From JAWXCM01 sp034408745 (lineage in GTDB: Bacteria; Acidobacteriota; Terriglobia; Bryobacterales; Bryobacteraceae), in NCBI GenBank assembly GCA_034408745.1, contig JAWXCM010000443.1:1-6928 (forward strand): DNA of 6,928 nt. Reading direction: 5' to 3'. The translations under genes and the position numbers were made by a program. The notes under the pieces are model-generated. The model saw only the letters and a list, made by a program, of their open reading frames with translations, was not told the DNA's origin and ran no database searches. Below, piece after piece: positions 6,402 through 6,928 of this stretch (position 1 is the stretch's first letter; each line of letters opens with the position of its first letter).

Positions 6402-6622
6402 CAGCTGCACACTGGCCCAGCGGAAAGCGAAGTGCTCGGAGCGTGGGCGCTGTTCGACCCCGAGCCTTTGGCTCTAATCTAACGGCGAAAACCCGGCAGG
6501 ACACGCGCCTGTTGCGAATCGGTCGCGACCATTTGTTTTACCTGCTCTCCGACAACTCGGAGATCACTGCTTCCATTTTCGCAATGCTGGTGAAGCGCTT
6601 TCGTCAGTTGGTGGAGCGCTAA
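6402..6622 (+). pseudogene. Decayed second copy of the cyclic-nucleotide-binding-fold gene (3' part)
   Basis: From GAA at 6423 to the TAA at 6620-6622 this matches codons 77-140 of the intact gene at 4917-5339. Weaker identity reaches back to about 6402 (QLH aligned with ELH, plus one extra codon). A 5-base duplication at 6473-6482 shifts the frame and creates TAA at 6480-6482. With it removed, 58 of the 64 residues are identical. Differences are V to L, L to R, D to H, F to L, Y to F and D to Y, four of them in one stretch (DFYD becomes HLFY). About 20 further codons differ only synonymously. Similarity ends at the stop codon. The N-terminal helix and beta-roll are missing or worn beyond recognition. 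This looks like an old paralogue, selected for a time and then lost, and not a fresh duplication. Confidence 0.88.
6473..6482 (+). repeat. Perfect 5-base tandem duplication (TCTAATCTAA)
   Basis: TCTAA at 6473-6477 is repeated at 6478-6482. Deleting one unit turns GCT CTA ATC TAA into GCT CTA ACG GCG and restores the ALTAKT reading that matches AVTAKT in the intact gene. It is the inactivating lesion of the decayed copy, unless loss of its 5' half came first. Confidence 0.85.
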
Positions 6623-6624
6623 TG

Positions 6625-6813
6625 CTAATCAGCCAGTTGACGCAGACTTTGCATCCATCGCGCAAAGTGCTCGCAACGCTCTTCGATCCTTGCCAGTCCG
6701 ATCGAATGTGCCAGCGCGGGACCATCAACAGGTTTGATGAACCGCGGCAGCGCCGCCGCAATCAGCCGCCCTGGCGCTGTCTCCGGCCCGTCATCGATAT
6801 GTTCGGGACTCAA
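6625..6813 (-). CDS. Unrecognised short minus-strand frame, possibly a gene remnant
   Basis: The frame gives 62 residues if it starts at TTG 6813; the reading upstream is open for only about 11 more codons before a stop. The sequence (PRFIKPVDGPALAHSIGLAR, then EERCEHFARWMQSLRQLAD) has a balanced, protein-like composition with an amphipathic C-terminal helix, unlike a typical shadow frame. There is no ribosome binding site before the TTG. It ends 2 bases past the stop of the decayed copy, in convergent orientation. I do not recognise a family. It may be the 3' remnant of a lost gene, in keeping with the decay around it, or a chance frame. Confidence 0.22.
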   Translation of the reverse strand: MSPEHIDDGPETAPGRLIAAALPRFIKPVDGPALAHSIGLARIEERCEHFARWMQSLRQLAD

Positions 6814-6928
6814 CGCATTTGCGGCGATTTTAACCCAAGTTCGTCACGACATTGGTAGTTTCGAGCTTATTTGACCAAATCGCTGGAGGCAAGTCCTGTC
6901 GCCTCAATGGGAGTTTTTAAGACTGCGA

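Noticed and set aside
6054..6482. A 142-codon plus-strand frame running into the relic copy, as a possible new gene
   Set aside because: Its last 20 residues are the relic's sequence cut by the TCTAA duplication, and the rest shows no domain or ribosome binding site. It is best explained as a chance frame joined to a pseudogene.
6886..6918. A GAGGC/GCCTC inverted repeat followed by TTTTT near the window end, as a terminator
   Set aside because: The stem is only 5 bp with a 10-base loop, the T run begins 8 bases after the stem, and no gene clearly ends before it.

Overview
The window looks like a piece of an Acidobacteriota chromosome, probably the Solibacter/Bryobacter group. This rests on the very large TonB-dependent receptor with an N-terminal carboxypeptidase-regulatory-like domain (a family greatly expanded in that phylum), the HEAT-repeat protein next to a cyclic-nucleotide-binding-fold gene, and a GC-rich composition. 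The assignment is an inference from protein style; there is no rRNA or other marker here.

Layout. Positions 3-1340 (+) hold the C-terminal part of a HEAT-repeat protein whose start lies before the window. A convergent hairpin (1370-1404) separates it from a 1135-residue TonB-dependent outer-membrane receptor at 1420-4827 (-). An 89-base divergent gap follows, then a plus-strand pair: a 140-residue stand-alone cyclic-nucleotide-binding-fold protein (4917-5339) and a 65-residue zinc-ribbon-like protein (5374-5571).

From about 5590 onward the DNA looks degraded. At 5594-6029 (-) is a BLUF blue-light-sensor gene with all five key residues at family spacing, broken by one 10-base insertion that duplicates neighbouring sequence. 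At 6402-6622 (+) is a decayed second copy of the last 64 codons of the cyclic-nucleotide-binding-fold gene, broken by a perfect 5-base tandem duplication. Between them lies about 370 bases without a recognisable gene. After the decayed copy comes a short unrecognised minus-strand frame (6625-6813), and then 115 bases in which I see no gene.

How they fit together. The HEAT protein and the cyclic-nucleotide-binding-fold protein plausibly belong together, because these domains co-occur in HEAT-bearing transporter-like proteins; here an antisense receptor gene sits between them. The receptor is a separate surface-uptake gene with its own terminator. No mobile element, CRISPR array, tRNA or rRNA is visible. 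I did not find a new multi-gene system. The most notable features are two recently disabled genes whose lesions are both short direct duplications, and a paralogue relic showing a strongly synonymous substitution pattern.
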